A DNA stretch of 13,412 bases from an uncultured Prevotella sp. (lineage in GTDB: Bacteria; Bacteroidota; Bacteroidia; Bacteroidales; Bacteroidaceae), in NCBI GenBank assembly GCA_905210845.1, contig CAJLYG010000069.1, forward strand, positions 1-13,412. Direction: 5' to 3'. This document shows positions 1 to 6,057 of the stretch, piece by piece. Position numbers and translations under genes: made by a program. Position 1 is the stretch's first letter, and the number at the start of each line of letters is the position of its first letter. The notes under the pieces were generated by a model. It was not told where the DNA came from. It did not search any database and saw only the letters and a program-made list of their open reading frames with translations.

Positions 1-63
1 AGTCGGAGGAAGTTAGTCTGAGGTACGAGGACTGTCTTTCTTCGACGACGGCTGAGTTTTATA
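1..63. repeat. palindromic element, copy 1 (left part cut by window edge)
   Basis: These 63 bases match 1336-1398 at 60 of 63 positions, with differences at 29, 42 and 56. The match stops exactly at the outer end of the right arm, ACGGCTGAGTTTTATA at 48-63. The left arm lies outside the window. The changes at 29 and 42 turn an A-T pair and a G/G mismatch of the other copy into G-T wobbles, so the fold is kept. No protein can be read through it. It could be a small non-autonomous mobile element, a recombination substrate or a structured RNA; the sequence does not decide. Confidence 0.75.
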
Positions 64-171
64 TAGAAGTTGCATACCGTATTTATAGCTTAAAGTTGTT
101 TGGACTGACACTCTGACATCATAAAATCCTCAAAATAAAATAGGCATGATTTTTGTAATGTATATATATGA

Positions 172-381
172 TTTTTGAATGATACGACTCAGCCAACAGA
201 CCCGGCTAAGCCGGAGAGGATTAAAAGGGACTTCAAAGATATTAATACCAAAATATCTCAATGGGCTTCTTTATCAGCAGACGCAACTGTTACAAAGGTT
301 ACGCAAGAGATTAATGGTGGGACAAATGGCTTGCAAGCAAGAAAGGATGCATATGCAAAATCAAAGACGATATTTAAATAG
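172..381 (+). pseudogene. C-terminal remnant of a GH19 lysozyme/chitinase-like enzyme
   Basis: An open frame starts just after a stop at 169-171 and ends at TAG 379-381. It gives about 68 residues if TTG 175 is used. Near the end it reads VTQEINGGTNGLQARKDAY, which resembles the C-terminal INGGxNGLxxRxxxY signature of glycoside hydrolase family 19 lysozymes and phage endolysins. GH19 domains are roughly 200 residues and the catalytic glutamates lie upstream of this tail. What remains is therefore too short to be an enzyme, and no GH19 sequence precedes it in the window. I read it as the end of a peptidoglycan-cleaving effector left after recombination. The overlapping lipoprotein gene would encode its inhibitor. 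An independent 68-residue protein is possible but less likely. Confidence 0.55.
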
Positions 382-1138
382 ACAAAACGGAGGTTTGCCA
401 AACTTGGCACACCTCTTGTTACTATTCATTATAATATTGGTTATACCAATATCGTGTATATCATGCCAACAAAATAAGCGTGTTGTACCAATAAGTAAGC
501 ATAATGACAGTATTCATGCCAAGATTTCTAACGATACATCATTGATTCATAGCGATACATTATTGGAGGGAAAAATATTCCATATAGATAATACTGTGAC
601 AATAGACAGTATAACTCATTTGCCTGACACCAATAAAATCTTCGTTTTTAGAGATGAAAAAAAAATTCAGACTATCATATATAAATATAATTGGGAAGAA
701 TATGGCTCTCCTACCATAGGACGAGATTCAATAGGCAAAATTGATTTTGTGGATGTTGATTTTGATGGAAATAAAGACCTTTTAATCTACAAAGGAGGTT
801 TTGGAAATCAAGGAGCCGATATTTATGATTGTTTCCTATGGAATGACAACAAACATCAATTTAAAATTGCCCCTTCGTTTTCTTATATATTGAATCCCTC
901 AATAGATAATAGACGGAAATGTATATATTCTTTCTCCAGAGAAAATGCTTCTACTTACGTTAATGTGAAATATAAATTTCAAAATGGGGAGTTTCGTGCT
1001 ATTTCAACTTTGAAGGAGAAGGTTGATAATGGCAAAATGGTGTATATATTAGAAACTTCACAAAATGGTGTTTTGCACAAAAAAATATTGCGGTCTGCAG
1101 ATTTGGGAGAATGGAAGGAAAAAATATTGACAAAGTAA
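353..1138 (+). CDS. XAC2610-like lipoprotein, candidate lysozyme inhibitor/immunity protein
   Basis: About 261 residues from ATG 353. The N-terminus has a basic stretch, a hydrophobic segment (about residues 21-33) and ISCISCQQ with Cys35/Cys38, suggesting a lipoprotein signal. The mature part contains DVDFDGNKD (134-142), a calcium-site-like DxDxDGxxD motif. It is followed by a G-rich turn and a C-terminal half rich in predicted beta strands. This pattern resembles the XAC2610 family. XAC2610 of Xanthomonas inhibits the GH19-type lysozyme effector XAC2609, and here a GH19-like tail lies immediately upstream and overlaps in another frame. The open frame extends back to 179, but that part is the shadow of the GH19 frame. 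TTG 404, 10 bases after GGAGG, is an alternative start. Base composition is clearly more AT-rich than the genes after 1581, which suggests transfer. The family assignment rests on motif and context only. Confidence 0.55.
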   Translation: MQNQRRYLNRQNGGLPNLAHLLLLFIIILVIPISCISCQQNKRVVPISKHNDSIHAKISNDTSLIHSDTLLEGKIFHIDNTVTIDSITHLPDTNKIFVFRDEKKIQTIIYKYNWEEYGSPTIGRDSIGKIDFVDVDFDGNKDLLIYKGGFGNQGADIYDCFLWNDNKHQFKIAPSFSYILNPSIDNRRKCIYSFSRENASTYVNVKYKFQNGEFRAISTLKEKVDNGKMVYILETSQNGVLHKKILRSADLGEWKEKILTK

Positions 1139-1156
1139 GGGCGTTGCCACTTATTC

Positions 1157-1214
1157 GTATAGTCATAATAATGTTGTTCACTAATATGTGATGAGCAATA
1201 TTATTATGACTACG
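1157..1214. repeat. AT-rich inverted repeat downstream of the lipoprotein gene
   Basis: TAGTCATAATAAT at 1160-1172 is the exact reverse complement of ATTATTATGACTA at 1200-1212. CGTA before the left arm and TACG at the right arm's end allow more pairing across a two-base slip. The 27-base interior has a further TCAC/GTGA pairing. It lies about 20 bases after the stop of the lipoprotein gene, so it may cap the mRNA 3' end. There is no T-run, so it is not a standard terminator. Confidence 0.6.
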
Positions 1215-1314
1215 ATAATAACAGGGATGAGAAATTTTATAGAGAAACATATTGGAGATACACTACTTTCATGCCGTTTGAATTGTGAATAAAAATGGAA
1301 CTGCGAATTGTGTC

Positions 1315-1398
1315 TATAAAAGTCAGCCGTGCCATAGTCGGAGGAAGTTAGTCTGAGGTACGAAGACTGTCTTTCTGCGACGACGGCTGACTTTTATA
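1315..1398. repeat. palindromic element, copy 2 (complete, 84 bp)
   Basis: TATAAAAGTCAGCCGT at 1315-1330 is the perfect reverse complement of ACGGCTGACTTTTATA at 1383-1398. Inside, GTCG (1337-1340) pairs with CGAC (1378-1381), and AGTCT pairs with AGACT around the loop GAGGTACGA, so the whole element folds as one long imperfect hairpin. Positions 1336-1398 repeat 1-63. Matching ends of the repeat and of the arm mark a discrete element. The ends lack the integron attC core pattern. No coding potential was seen. Confidence 0.8.
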
Positions 1399-1418
1399 CA
1401 AAACACACTAAAGGATGA

Positions 1419-1562
1419 GAATATGCAAACGAAATAGACCATTCAAAACAGGAACCCTTGCCACATATGCTTGAATGGATTGAAATGGAAATAGCAAAGA
1501 ATAGAGAAGAATATGGTTTAATAAAAACAGATTTACCCAAGCCGTTTCAAGTTTATGGATGA
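1419..1562 (+). pseudogene. C-terminal gene fragment of unknown family
   Basis: An open stretch after TGA 1416-1418 runs to TGA 1560-1562. Its sequence is protein-like: a charged helical part (HMLEWIEMEIAKNREEYG) followed by the tail LIKTDLPKPFQVYG. The only internal ATG, at 1467, would give 31 residues. The coding-looking sequence begins about 20 bases after the right end of the palindromic element, as if a longer gene had been cut there. I do not recognise the family. It ends 18 bases before the YolD-like gene, so it may once have been that gene's operon partner. Confidence 0.45.
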
Positions 1563-1580
1563 ATTGCAATAAGAATTAAA

Positions 1581-1790
1581 ATGGGCAAATACGACGACAT
1601 CATCAACCTGCCGCACCACGTCTCGTCAAAGCATCCGAAGATGAGCATGTATAACCGTGCGGCGCAATTCTCCCCCTTCGCTACCCTCACTGGCTATGAG
1701 AAAGCCATTGAGGAAGCGCGGAAGAAGCAGGAAGAGGCTGTGAGGAGAAGGAATGCCCCCGTGGATGAAAACGGTGATAACAGTATTTGA
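1581..1790 (+). CDS. YolD-like small protein
   Basis: A 69-residue protein beginning MGKYDDIINLPHHVS and continuing with MSMYNRAAQFSPFATLTGY, then a charged, probably helical tail ending in a short acidic stretch. The INLPHHxS and RAAQFSPFAxLTGY blocks are typical of a small-protein family annotated as YolD-like in Firmicutes and Bacteroidota. That family often lies beside Y-family (UmuC/DinB) DNA polymerases and is thought to belong to the SOS/translesion response. No polymerase is present here; its immediate neighbour is the 1419-1562 fragment. The tail is short compared with family members I know, so it may be trimmed. The start ATG is preceded by an A-rich leader, as is usual in Bacteroidota. 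Confidence 0.7.
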   Translation: MGKYDDIINLPHHVSSKHPKMSMYNRAAQFSPFATLTGYEKAIEEARKKQEEAVRRRNAPVDENGDNSI

Positions 1791-1802
1791 AGAATTGGAA
1801 GT

Positions 1803-2459
1803 CTACTCTGCGTTAGCCTTTATCTTCTCAGCCATTCGTTTGCCGGCATCAAAGGCTTGCTGAAGTTCTTCCTCCCAGTGCTCGGCGTTATATTTCTTTC
1901 TTCCCTCTGGATTCATCGCATCCATCTCATAACGGTCGTAGTTCTTCACCTGTAGCGTGTTGCAGGCATCAATGCGCTCTATGTCGCCGAGTTTGGCAAG
2001 AATAAAATTCTCCTCAGTATTCATTTTGTTGTGGACAGCCTCAGCATCTGACGGCATGCCATTCATCGTAAGAATCAGTGCCAAGGGCATCTTCCGCTGT
2101 GGGGTTATCGAGAAATCCTCATACGACAGCCATGGATAGGTGAAACGTTCTATAAAAGTCTGCATCTGACCGGTCCAACGGCCAAAGAAAACCGGTGAGG
2201 CCAAGACGAGGCCATCGGACTGGTTGACTTCCTGGATGACAGGGAGAAGACCGTCCTTTATCTTACACTCGTGAGAGGCTTTGCCGCGTACTTTACAGGC
2301 CAGACAAGAATAGCAGCCCTTATAATCAATGTCGTAGAGCCGGACATGCTTCACCTCAATAGCCTTATCAACGGATTTCACTCCTTCTGAGAACTTCTCT
2401 ATCATGGCGGCCGTATTCATAGTCTTACGAGGCCCGCCATCAATAGTCATTATCTTCAT
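1803..2459 (-). CDS. flavodoxin-family FMN-binding protein (NADPH-dependent FMN reductase/iron-sulfur flavoprotein type)
   Basis: 218 residues with a flavodoxin-like fold. The N-terminal strand and phosphate loop MTIDGGPRKTMNTA would hold the FMN phosphate. Then comes a Cys cluster C49-x2-C52-x2-C55-x9-C65, followed by SPVFFGRWTGQMQTFIER, the usual flavin-ring loop of this group. Known iron-sulfur flavoproteins carry CX2CX2CX4-7C, so the last spacing here is slightly long. A [4Fe-4S] cluster is possible but not certain. The expected role is cytosolic electron transfer or quinone/nitro-compound reduction; the substrate cannot be read from the sequence. It is transcribed divergently from an AraC regulator across 131 bases with a -7 element for each side. 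This suggests the regulator controls it in response to redox or electrophile stress (inference). Confidence 0.8.
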   Translation of the reverse strand: MKIMTIDGGPRKTMNTAAMIEKFSEGVKSVDKAIEVKHVRLYDIDYKGCYSCLACKVRGKASHECKIKDGLLPVIQEVNQSDGLVLASPVFFGRWTGQMQTFIERFTYPWLSYEDFSITPQRKMPLALILTMNGMPSDAEAVHNKMNTEENFILAKLGDIERIDACNTLQVKNYDRYEMDAMNPEGRKKYNAEHWEEELQQAFDAGKRMAEKIKANAE

Positions 2460-2487
2460 ATCAATAAATTTATCTTGTTTATGGTCG

Positions 2488-2495
2488 CAAAGGTA
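2488..2495 (-). promoter_or_regulatory. Bacteroidota -7 element for the flavodoxin-family gene
   Basis: On the minus strand this reads TACCTTTG, matching TAnnTTTG, and lies about 30 bases upstream of the start at 2459. No clear -33 TTTG was seen. It marks the leftward promoter of the divergent pair. Confidence 0.6.
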
Positions 2496-2560
2496 GATAG
2501 ATTATGCGTTAAAGTAAAGTTAATATCGAAACAGAATATGTCTGAAACGAAACAATTACT

Positions 2561-2568
2561 TAAATTTG
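2561..2568 (+). promoter_or_regulatory. Bacteroidota -7 element for the AraC regulator
   Basis: TAAATTTG matches TAnnTTTG, 22 bases before the ATG at 2591, leaving a short leader. The two divergent -7 elements are about 65 bases apart, so one AraC dimer could affect both. Confidence 0.6.
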
Positions 2569-2590
2569 CAAAGGATTAAAATATTCCGTT

Positions 2591-3463
2591 ATGCTCACAC
2601 TTCGACAAATGAGACAGCTCTATTCTGGGCTGCACCCGGAAGAATACTGGGAAGACTTAATATGCTGCGGCCATATCTTGGGCTGCGATATTGAAACCGG
2701 CAATCTGGAAGGATTCTCTCTGTTCTCGTTCTTGCTGATATGCCGTGGCAGTGTCAGCATCAAATATAGTGACCGGCAGTTTACGCTCAATGTTGGCGAC
2801 CTGCATGTCTATGCACCGGGCATACCCACTGAAATCGTACATATGAGCGACGACTATGAAGCCTGGATTCTCAACATAGATGAGCAGATGGTCTATCACA
2901 CACCACAATTGGAGCATGTGGTGAAGGTGGCTTGCTTCACGGTATCACAACATCCCTGCCCTGTGCTCAACCTTTCTGGTGAAATTGCCGAAAGAATCAG
3001 GCAACTTATGGTACTGGTTCATAAGCATATCCTTGCCAAACCGACGACCTATACAAAAGAGTTGCTCCTGACAGCTATTCGACTGATGTGCGTAGAACTT
3101 CTAAACACTCAGGACAAGGTAGTGGTCAAACATCATTATTCAGAGCGCCATGAAAAGACATTTGCTGACTTCTTGCAACTCGTCTCGCAGCATTTTGTCA
3201 AGCACCACGACCTTGCTTTCTATGCCGGACATCTTAATATGACAACCACATATTTTTCACGTATCGTCAAACAGATGAGTGGCCATACCGTTCAGCATTT
3301 CATTTCCCAAGCATTGGCTTCTGAGGCCACTGTCCTGCTCAAGACCACCAGCATGAGTATAACTGAAATCGCATTGCGACTGAATTTTGCTGACCAAGCC
3401 TCTTTTACAAAGTTTTTCATCCGTATGAAAGAAATGTCTCCAAAGGCCTTCAGAAAATCATGA
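2591..3463 (+). CDS. AraC-family transcriptional regulator
   Basis: 290 residues. The first half looks like an AraC cupin-type ligand domain (for example FTLNVGDLHVYAPGIP, about 65-80). The last 100 residues carry the two helix-turn-helix units of AraC regulators: first DLAFYAGHLNMTTTYFSRIV, then MSITEIALRLNFADQASFTK with FFIRMKEMSPKAFRKS closing the domain, as in the family signature. Length is normal for one-component AraC proteins. It is divergent from the flavodoxin-family gene, the most likely target; the flavin reductase operon downstream on the same strand is another candidate. The ligand is unknown. Confidence 0.85.
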   Translation: MLTLRQMRQLYSGLHPEEYWEDLICCGHILGCDIETGNLEGFSLFSFLLICRGSVSIKYSDRQFTLNVGDLHVYAPGIPTEIVHMSDDYEAWILNIDEQMVYHTPQLEHVVKVACFTVSQHPCPVLNLSGEIAERIRQLMVLVHKHILAKPTTYTKELLLTAIRLMCVELLNTQDKVVVKHHYSERHEKTFADFLQLVSQHFVKHHDLAFYAGHLNMTTTYFSRIVKQMSGHTVQHFISQALASEATVLLKTTSMSITEIALRLNFADQASFTKFFIRMKEMSPKAFRKS

Positions 3464-3733
3464 ACTGACGCGAAGCCGCTACTCTTCCAATAGCTCAAGG
3501 AAAATAACTTTTTCAACCAAGACCAGGAAAACCTTTAAATCAGGCTGGTGCGCTAAAGGCAGAAGTTAATAGTTAGAAATTAGCAGTGGGAAGTCTCGTG
3601 GGGGTTGATGCTCTCCATACGGGGAAGGGACGAGAACCGTAGGGGCGGGGGCAAACCGTGAGTGGAGGATGGGAAGTTGAAAAGGTTAGTTGAAAAACTA
3701 TTGAAAACATTTCGTTAATTGCAGGGAAAAACT
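3464..3733. other. non-coding stretch with a G-rich segment
   Basis: No convincing gene was seen. At 3564-3586 there is a TTAATAGTTAGAAATTA-type string of the kind scattered through Bacteroidales intergenic DNA. From 3585 to 3680 the plus strand becomes strikingly G-rich, with G-runs at 3600-3604, 3621-3624, 3627-3629, 3642-3645 and 3647-3651. TCTCGT (3594-3599) and ACGAGA (3630-3635) could form a short stem. The G-runs could form a G-quadruplex, but no function can be assigned. Confidence 0.4.
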
Positions 3734-3741
3734 TAATTTTG
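3734..3741 (+). promoter_or_regulatory. Bacteroidota -7 element of the flavin reductase operon
   Basis: TAATTTTG matches TAnnTTTG. A TTTC at 3710-3713, 20 bases upstream, could serve as a weak -33 box. If used, it gives a leader of about 170 bases before the ATG at 3920, which is long and may hold regulation. No known riboswitch was recognised in it. Confidence 0.55.
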
Positions 3742-3919
3742 CAATGATAACCGCAGAAAAATGTAAACCGCTACATGCTTCCGCACTTAAAAGTGTAAGG
3801 ATGAAGATTGAAAGGGACATGTCTATTGGATCTTAAAATATAGATCACTTGCAATTAGAATAATGTGCGAAAACGGAATGCGCCAGTTGATGAAGTCAAT
3901 AACTTAAATACAGAACAAG

Positions 3920-4483
3920 ATGAAGAATTTTAATCCAAAAGCGTGGTTTATGCCACAAGCAGTACTGGTTATCGGCACATACGATGCCGACGGAACACCC
4001 AATGCGATGAACGCAGCATGGGCAGGTCAGTGGGACAATGACAAAATCATGATTTCGATGGGCAGCCACCAGACCACTGTCAACCTCAATGCCAATCCCG
4101 ACTTTACCGTTGCCTTCGCTACGACAGATACGCTGGTGGCTGCTGACTATGTAGGCGTTGTCAGCGGGAAGAAAGTGAAGGACAAGGTGGCAAAGACCGG
4201 CTGGACCGTCGAGAAGGGCGAGCAGGTGAACGCACCCGTGTTCACTGACTTCCCCATGACGATGGAGTGCCGCATCGAGCGGAAGATTGATGAGTCGGAG
4301 ACGGGTTACTATATCGTGGCCAAGATTCTGAACATCAGAGTCAATGAGGAATACCTTGCCGAGGATGGCAAGCCCGACTTGGAGAAGATGCACCTGCTAA
4401 TCTTCGACCCCGTTCACCTCGGCTACCTTGAAATCGGCAAGCGTGTGGGCAATGCCTTCAAGGATGGCACACAGCTCAAATAA
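3920..4483 (+). CDS. flavin reductase-like (FMN-binding split barrel) protein
   Basis: 187 residues of the flavin-reductase-like domain family (COG1853 type). The start, KAWFMPQAVLVIGTYDADG, is the typical first strand pair. NAMNAAWAGQWDNDKIMISM and the S-x-Q-T-T-V-N-L segment form the flavin-binding region. DFPMTMECRIERKID is the conserved strand before the dimer interface. Members bind FMN and use NAD(P)H to supply reduced flavin, or act as standalone oxidoreductases in the cytosol; the exact substrate is unknown. It is the first gene of a tight operon: the next start is 12 bases after its stop and the following genes overlap by 4 bases each. Proximity to the flavodoxin-family gene and AraC regulator fits a redox theme. 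Confidence 0.85.
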   Translation: MKNFNPKAWFMPQAVLVIGTYDADGTPNAMNAAWAGQWDNDKIMISMGSHQTTVNLNANPDFTVAFATTDTLVAADYVGVVSGKKVKDKVAKTGWTVEKGEQVNAPVFTDFPMTMECRIERKIDESETGYYIVAKILNIRVNEEYLAEDGKPDLEKMHLLIFDPVHLGYLEIGKRVGNAFKDGTQLK

Positions 4484-4495
4484 CGCTATCAGTTG

Positions 4496-4852
4496 ATGAA
4501 CATCGAAGAAGTTCGCGAGTATGCACTGTCCTTGCCCGGCACGACAGAAGACCAGGCCTATGGTGAGGACTGGGTATTGTTTCGTATAGAAGGAAAAATT
4601 TTTCTACATATATGGTTGGACGCTCCAGAGCCTTCCTGTGCCCTGAAGCTTCCTCCCGAGCAGGGGCAGACGCTGCGCGACCACTATGACGGCATCCGTC
4701 CGGCGTATCACTTGAATAAGGTGCATTGGAACGATGTCCTCCTTGATGAGATTGACGGTGAGATGGTCAAAGACCTGATCCGACAGTCTTACCAGCTCGT
4801 CCTCAGCAAGCTGCCCAAGCGGCTGAGAGAGAAATATAGGATTGAACCATGA
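4496..4852 (+). CDS. MmcQ/YjbR family protein
   Basis: 118 residues from ATG 4496; a TTG directly before it would add one residue but ATG is preferred. MNIEEVREYALSLPGTTED is the characteristic N-terminal helix and turn of the YjbR fold. Later come EGKIFLHIWLD, a mid-protein LKLPPEQ strand and the closing YHLNKVHWNDVLLD with a helical DLIRQSYQLVLSKLPK tail, all in family order and length. The family has a double-wing fold often annotated as DNA-binding; its molecular function is not settled. It overlaps the next gene by 4 bases (ATGA), so translation is likely coupled. Confidence 0.85.
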   Translation: MNIEEVREYALSLPGTTEDQAYGEDWVLFRIEGKIFLHIWLDAPEPSCALKLPPEQGQTLRDHYDGIRPAYHLNKVHWNDVLLDEIDGEMVKDLIRQSYQLVLSKLPKRLREKYRIEP

Positions 4853-5100
4853 ACACAGCAGACATTGACACAACTAATATGTGCTCGCACCTGCGGCATA
4901 AGCTGATGGACATCGATGGTGTCTATCATCATCTTTGGCAGACGATTAACGACGACCCTGAGCTGACAGCCGTGGTGCGCTCCCGTCAGCTCCACATCTA
5001 CCGCAATGGCAAGAAGGTGCTGGTGCTGAAAGGCAAGGCAGAGCCACAAGTCATTAGGGAGGATGCCATTTGCCACCTGCTAAAGAACAAGGAGCGATGA
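4849..5100 (+). CDS. small protein of unknown function
   Basis: 83 residues. I do not recognise a family. The N-terminus is polar (MNTADIDTTNMCSHLRHKL). The middle looks like a helix followed by strands (HLWQTINDDPELTAVVRSRQ, then LHIYRNGKKVLVLKGK). The end is a short helix (DAICHLLKNKER). No signal peptide or membrane segment is visible. Start and stop both overlap neighbours in ATGA, making it the translationally coupled link between the YjbR-like gene and the sigma region 4-like gene. This supports it being a real gene. Confidence 0.65.
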   Translation: MNTADIDTTNMCSHLRHKLMDIDGVYHHLWQTINDDPELTAVVRSRQLHIYRNGKKVLVLKGKAEPQVIREDAICHLLKNKER

Positions 5101-5474
5101 GCTGGAACGAGACAATAGACAATTACCTCTATGACGAGGAGAATGAATACACGCAGGCCGACGATTTGTGGGATGACTTCTTTGTGGAGAGACGCGATGA
5201 GATCGACGAACGCCCTTGGAACCAAGCCGACGCATTGGCTCATCGCAACGAGCTCAACAAGCAGGTCGGCGACATGCTTGACAGGGTATTGCCTGAAGAA
5301 GAGCGCGAACTGCTGCGCCTCTACTTCGGCATCGGTCGTCGTCGGCATTCTATGGACGAGCTCATTGCACTCTTTGACGGGGAGCGCAAAGTGAACACAT
5401 TGCTACAGTCAGCCCTGGAGCGGTTGCGCTATTCCGACGAGATACTCGACATCTATAAATATCTGCACAGGTAA
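5097..5474 (+). CDS. orphan sigma-70 region 4-like protein
   Basis: 125 residues from ATG 5097, chosen for its 4-base overlap with the upstream stop; an in-frame ATG at 5070 also exists. The first 60 residues are very acidic and match no sigma region 2 or 3. Residues about 65-112 (LPEEERELLRLYFGIG, then HSMDELIALFDGERK, then SALERLR) align with RpoD region 4: LxxREREVLxLxFGI, an H-(S/T)-LEEI-type helix and the recognition helix with xxALRxLR. Against the E. coli RpoD recognition helix (TRERIRQIEAKALRKLR) the protein appears one residue shorter. It also has N and T where the -35-contacting R and Q lie. It may bind core RNA polymerase or a sigma factor and act as a regulator, anti-sigma or alternative specificity factor, not a full sigma factor. 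It ends the four-gene operon. Confidence 0.65.
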   Translation: MSWNETIDNYLYDEENEYTQADDLWDDFFVERRDEIDERPWNQADALAHRNELNKQVGDMLDRVLPEEERELLRLYFGIGRRRHSMDELIALFDGERKVNTLLQSALERLRYSDEILDIYKYLHR

Positions 5475-5504
5475 TTTGATTAATCTTAGAAGAGCACTCT
5501 TTAC

Positions 5505-5535
5505 TTGGTCATTCGGATAATATTTTGTACTTTTG
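5505..5535 (+). promoter_or_regulatory. promoter of the (broken) yjbQ gene
   Basis: TTGG at 5505-5508 and TACTTTTG at 5528-5535 are 19 bases apart, a good match to the Bacteroidota -33/-7 pattern. The start codon lies 38 bases downstream. The promoter looks intact although the gene is broken. Confidence 0.65.
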
Positions 5536-5572
5536 TTTTCCAATAAGAACAATGTGAAAAGAACAGATCCTG

Positions 5573-6057
5573 ATGATACAACAATTTGAATTTACACTTC
5601 GAGCCCAGCCCCGCGGCTTTCATCTGGTAACAGATGAGGTTCTTCGGCATCTTCCACAGTTGCCGAAGACGGGACTGCTCAACCTGTTTATACAGCATAC
5701 GAGCTGTGCGTTGAGTATCTGTGAACTGACGGAGCAGCGAGAGCAAAGCCAAGCTTGCTTGAGCTTTGCCGAGTCGCGACGGAAGAAGGCGATAGCCAAA
5801 ATTGGGACCCGGAAGTAAGAGAGGACATGGAAACCATTTACGACAGGCTCATTCCGGAGAATATGCCTGACTACCGCCACGTTCTTGAAGGCTCCGACGA
5901 TATGCCAGGACACGCAAAGTGCATCATCACGGGTGTGAGCATCAACATCCCTATCACCGACGGACGACTGAACCTCGGCACATGGCAGGGCATTTACCTC
6001 TGTGAGTTCCGAAATGACGGAGGTGCCAGGAGAGTCGTGGCGACAGTGATAGGATAA
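5573..6057 (+). pseudogene. yjbQ: YjbQ/UPF0047 family gene interrupted by a small insertion with frameshift
   Basis: The N-terminal part (MIQQFEFTLRAQPRGFHLVT, then LLNLFIQHTSCALSI) and the C-terminal part (REDMETIYDRLIPENMPDY, then GTWQGIYLCEFRNDGGARR) both match the YjbQ family, normally about 135-140 residues in one frame. Here, after ATC at 5717-5719, the expected NEN-like linker is replaced by about 80 foreign bases, and the family sequence resumes at about 5800 in another frame (NWDPEVRED). Without a frame change the first part stops at TAA 5816-5818. YjbQ proteins have been linked to secondary thiamine-phosphate synthase activity. This copy is probably inactive unless ribosomes shift frame. 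Confidence 0.8.
5720..5797. repeat. small palindromic insertion inside yjbQ
   Basis: A segment of about 75-80 bases sits between conserved YjbQ blocks and has no counterpart in the family. Its core, 5743-5769, is a nearly perfect hairpin: GCAAAGCCAAGC, a TT loop, then GCTTGAGCTTTGC, with 12 pairs and one bulged A. It encodes no recognisable protein. It looks like a small palindromic element that landed in a coding region; its exact ends cannot be fixed from one copy. No second copy was noticed in the window. Confidence 0.55.

Noticed and set aside
179..352. Upstream extension of the lipoprotein frame to ATG 179
   Set aside because: The residues are basic and low-quality, and they overlap the GH19-like frame, which carries the protein-like sequence. 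A signal peptide would be displaced by about 60 residues.
1315..1398. Integron attC site
   Set aside because: The layout (small gene followed by an imperfect palindrome) is similar, but the ends lack the RYYYAAC/GTTRRRY core sites and no integrase is present.
3744..3836. 30-codon ORF in the leader of the flavin reductase operon
   Set aside because: Its ATG lies 3 bases after the -7 element, where transcription has probably not begun, and the sequence resembles no known leader peptide.
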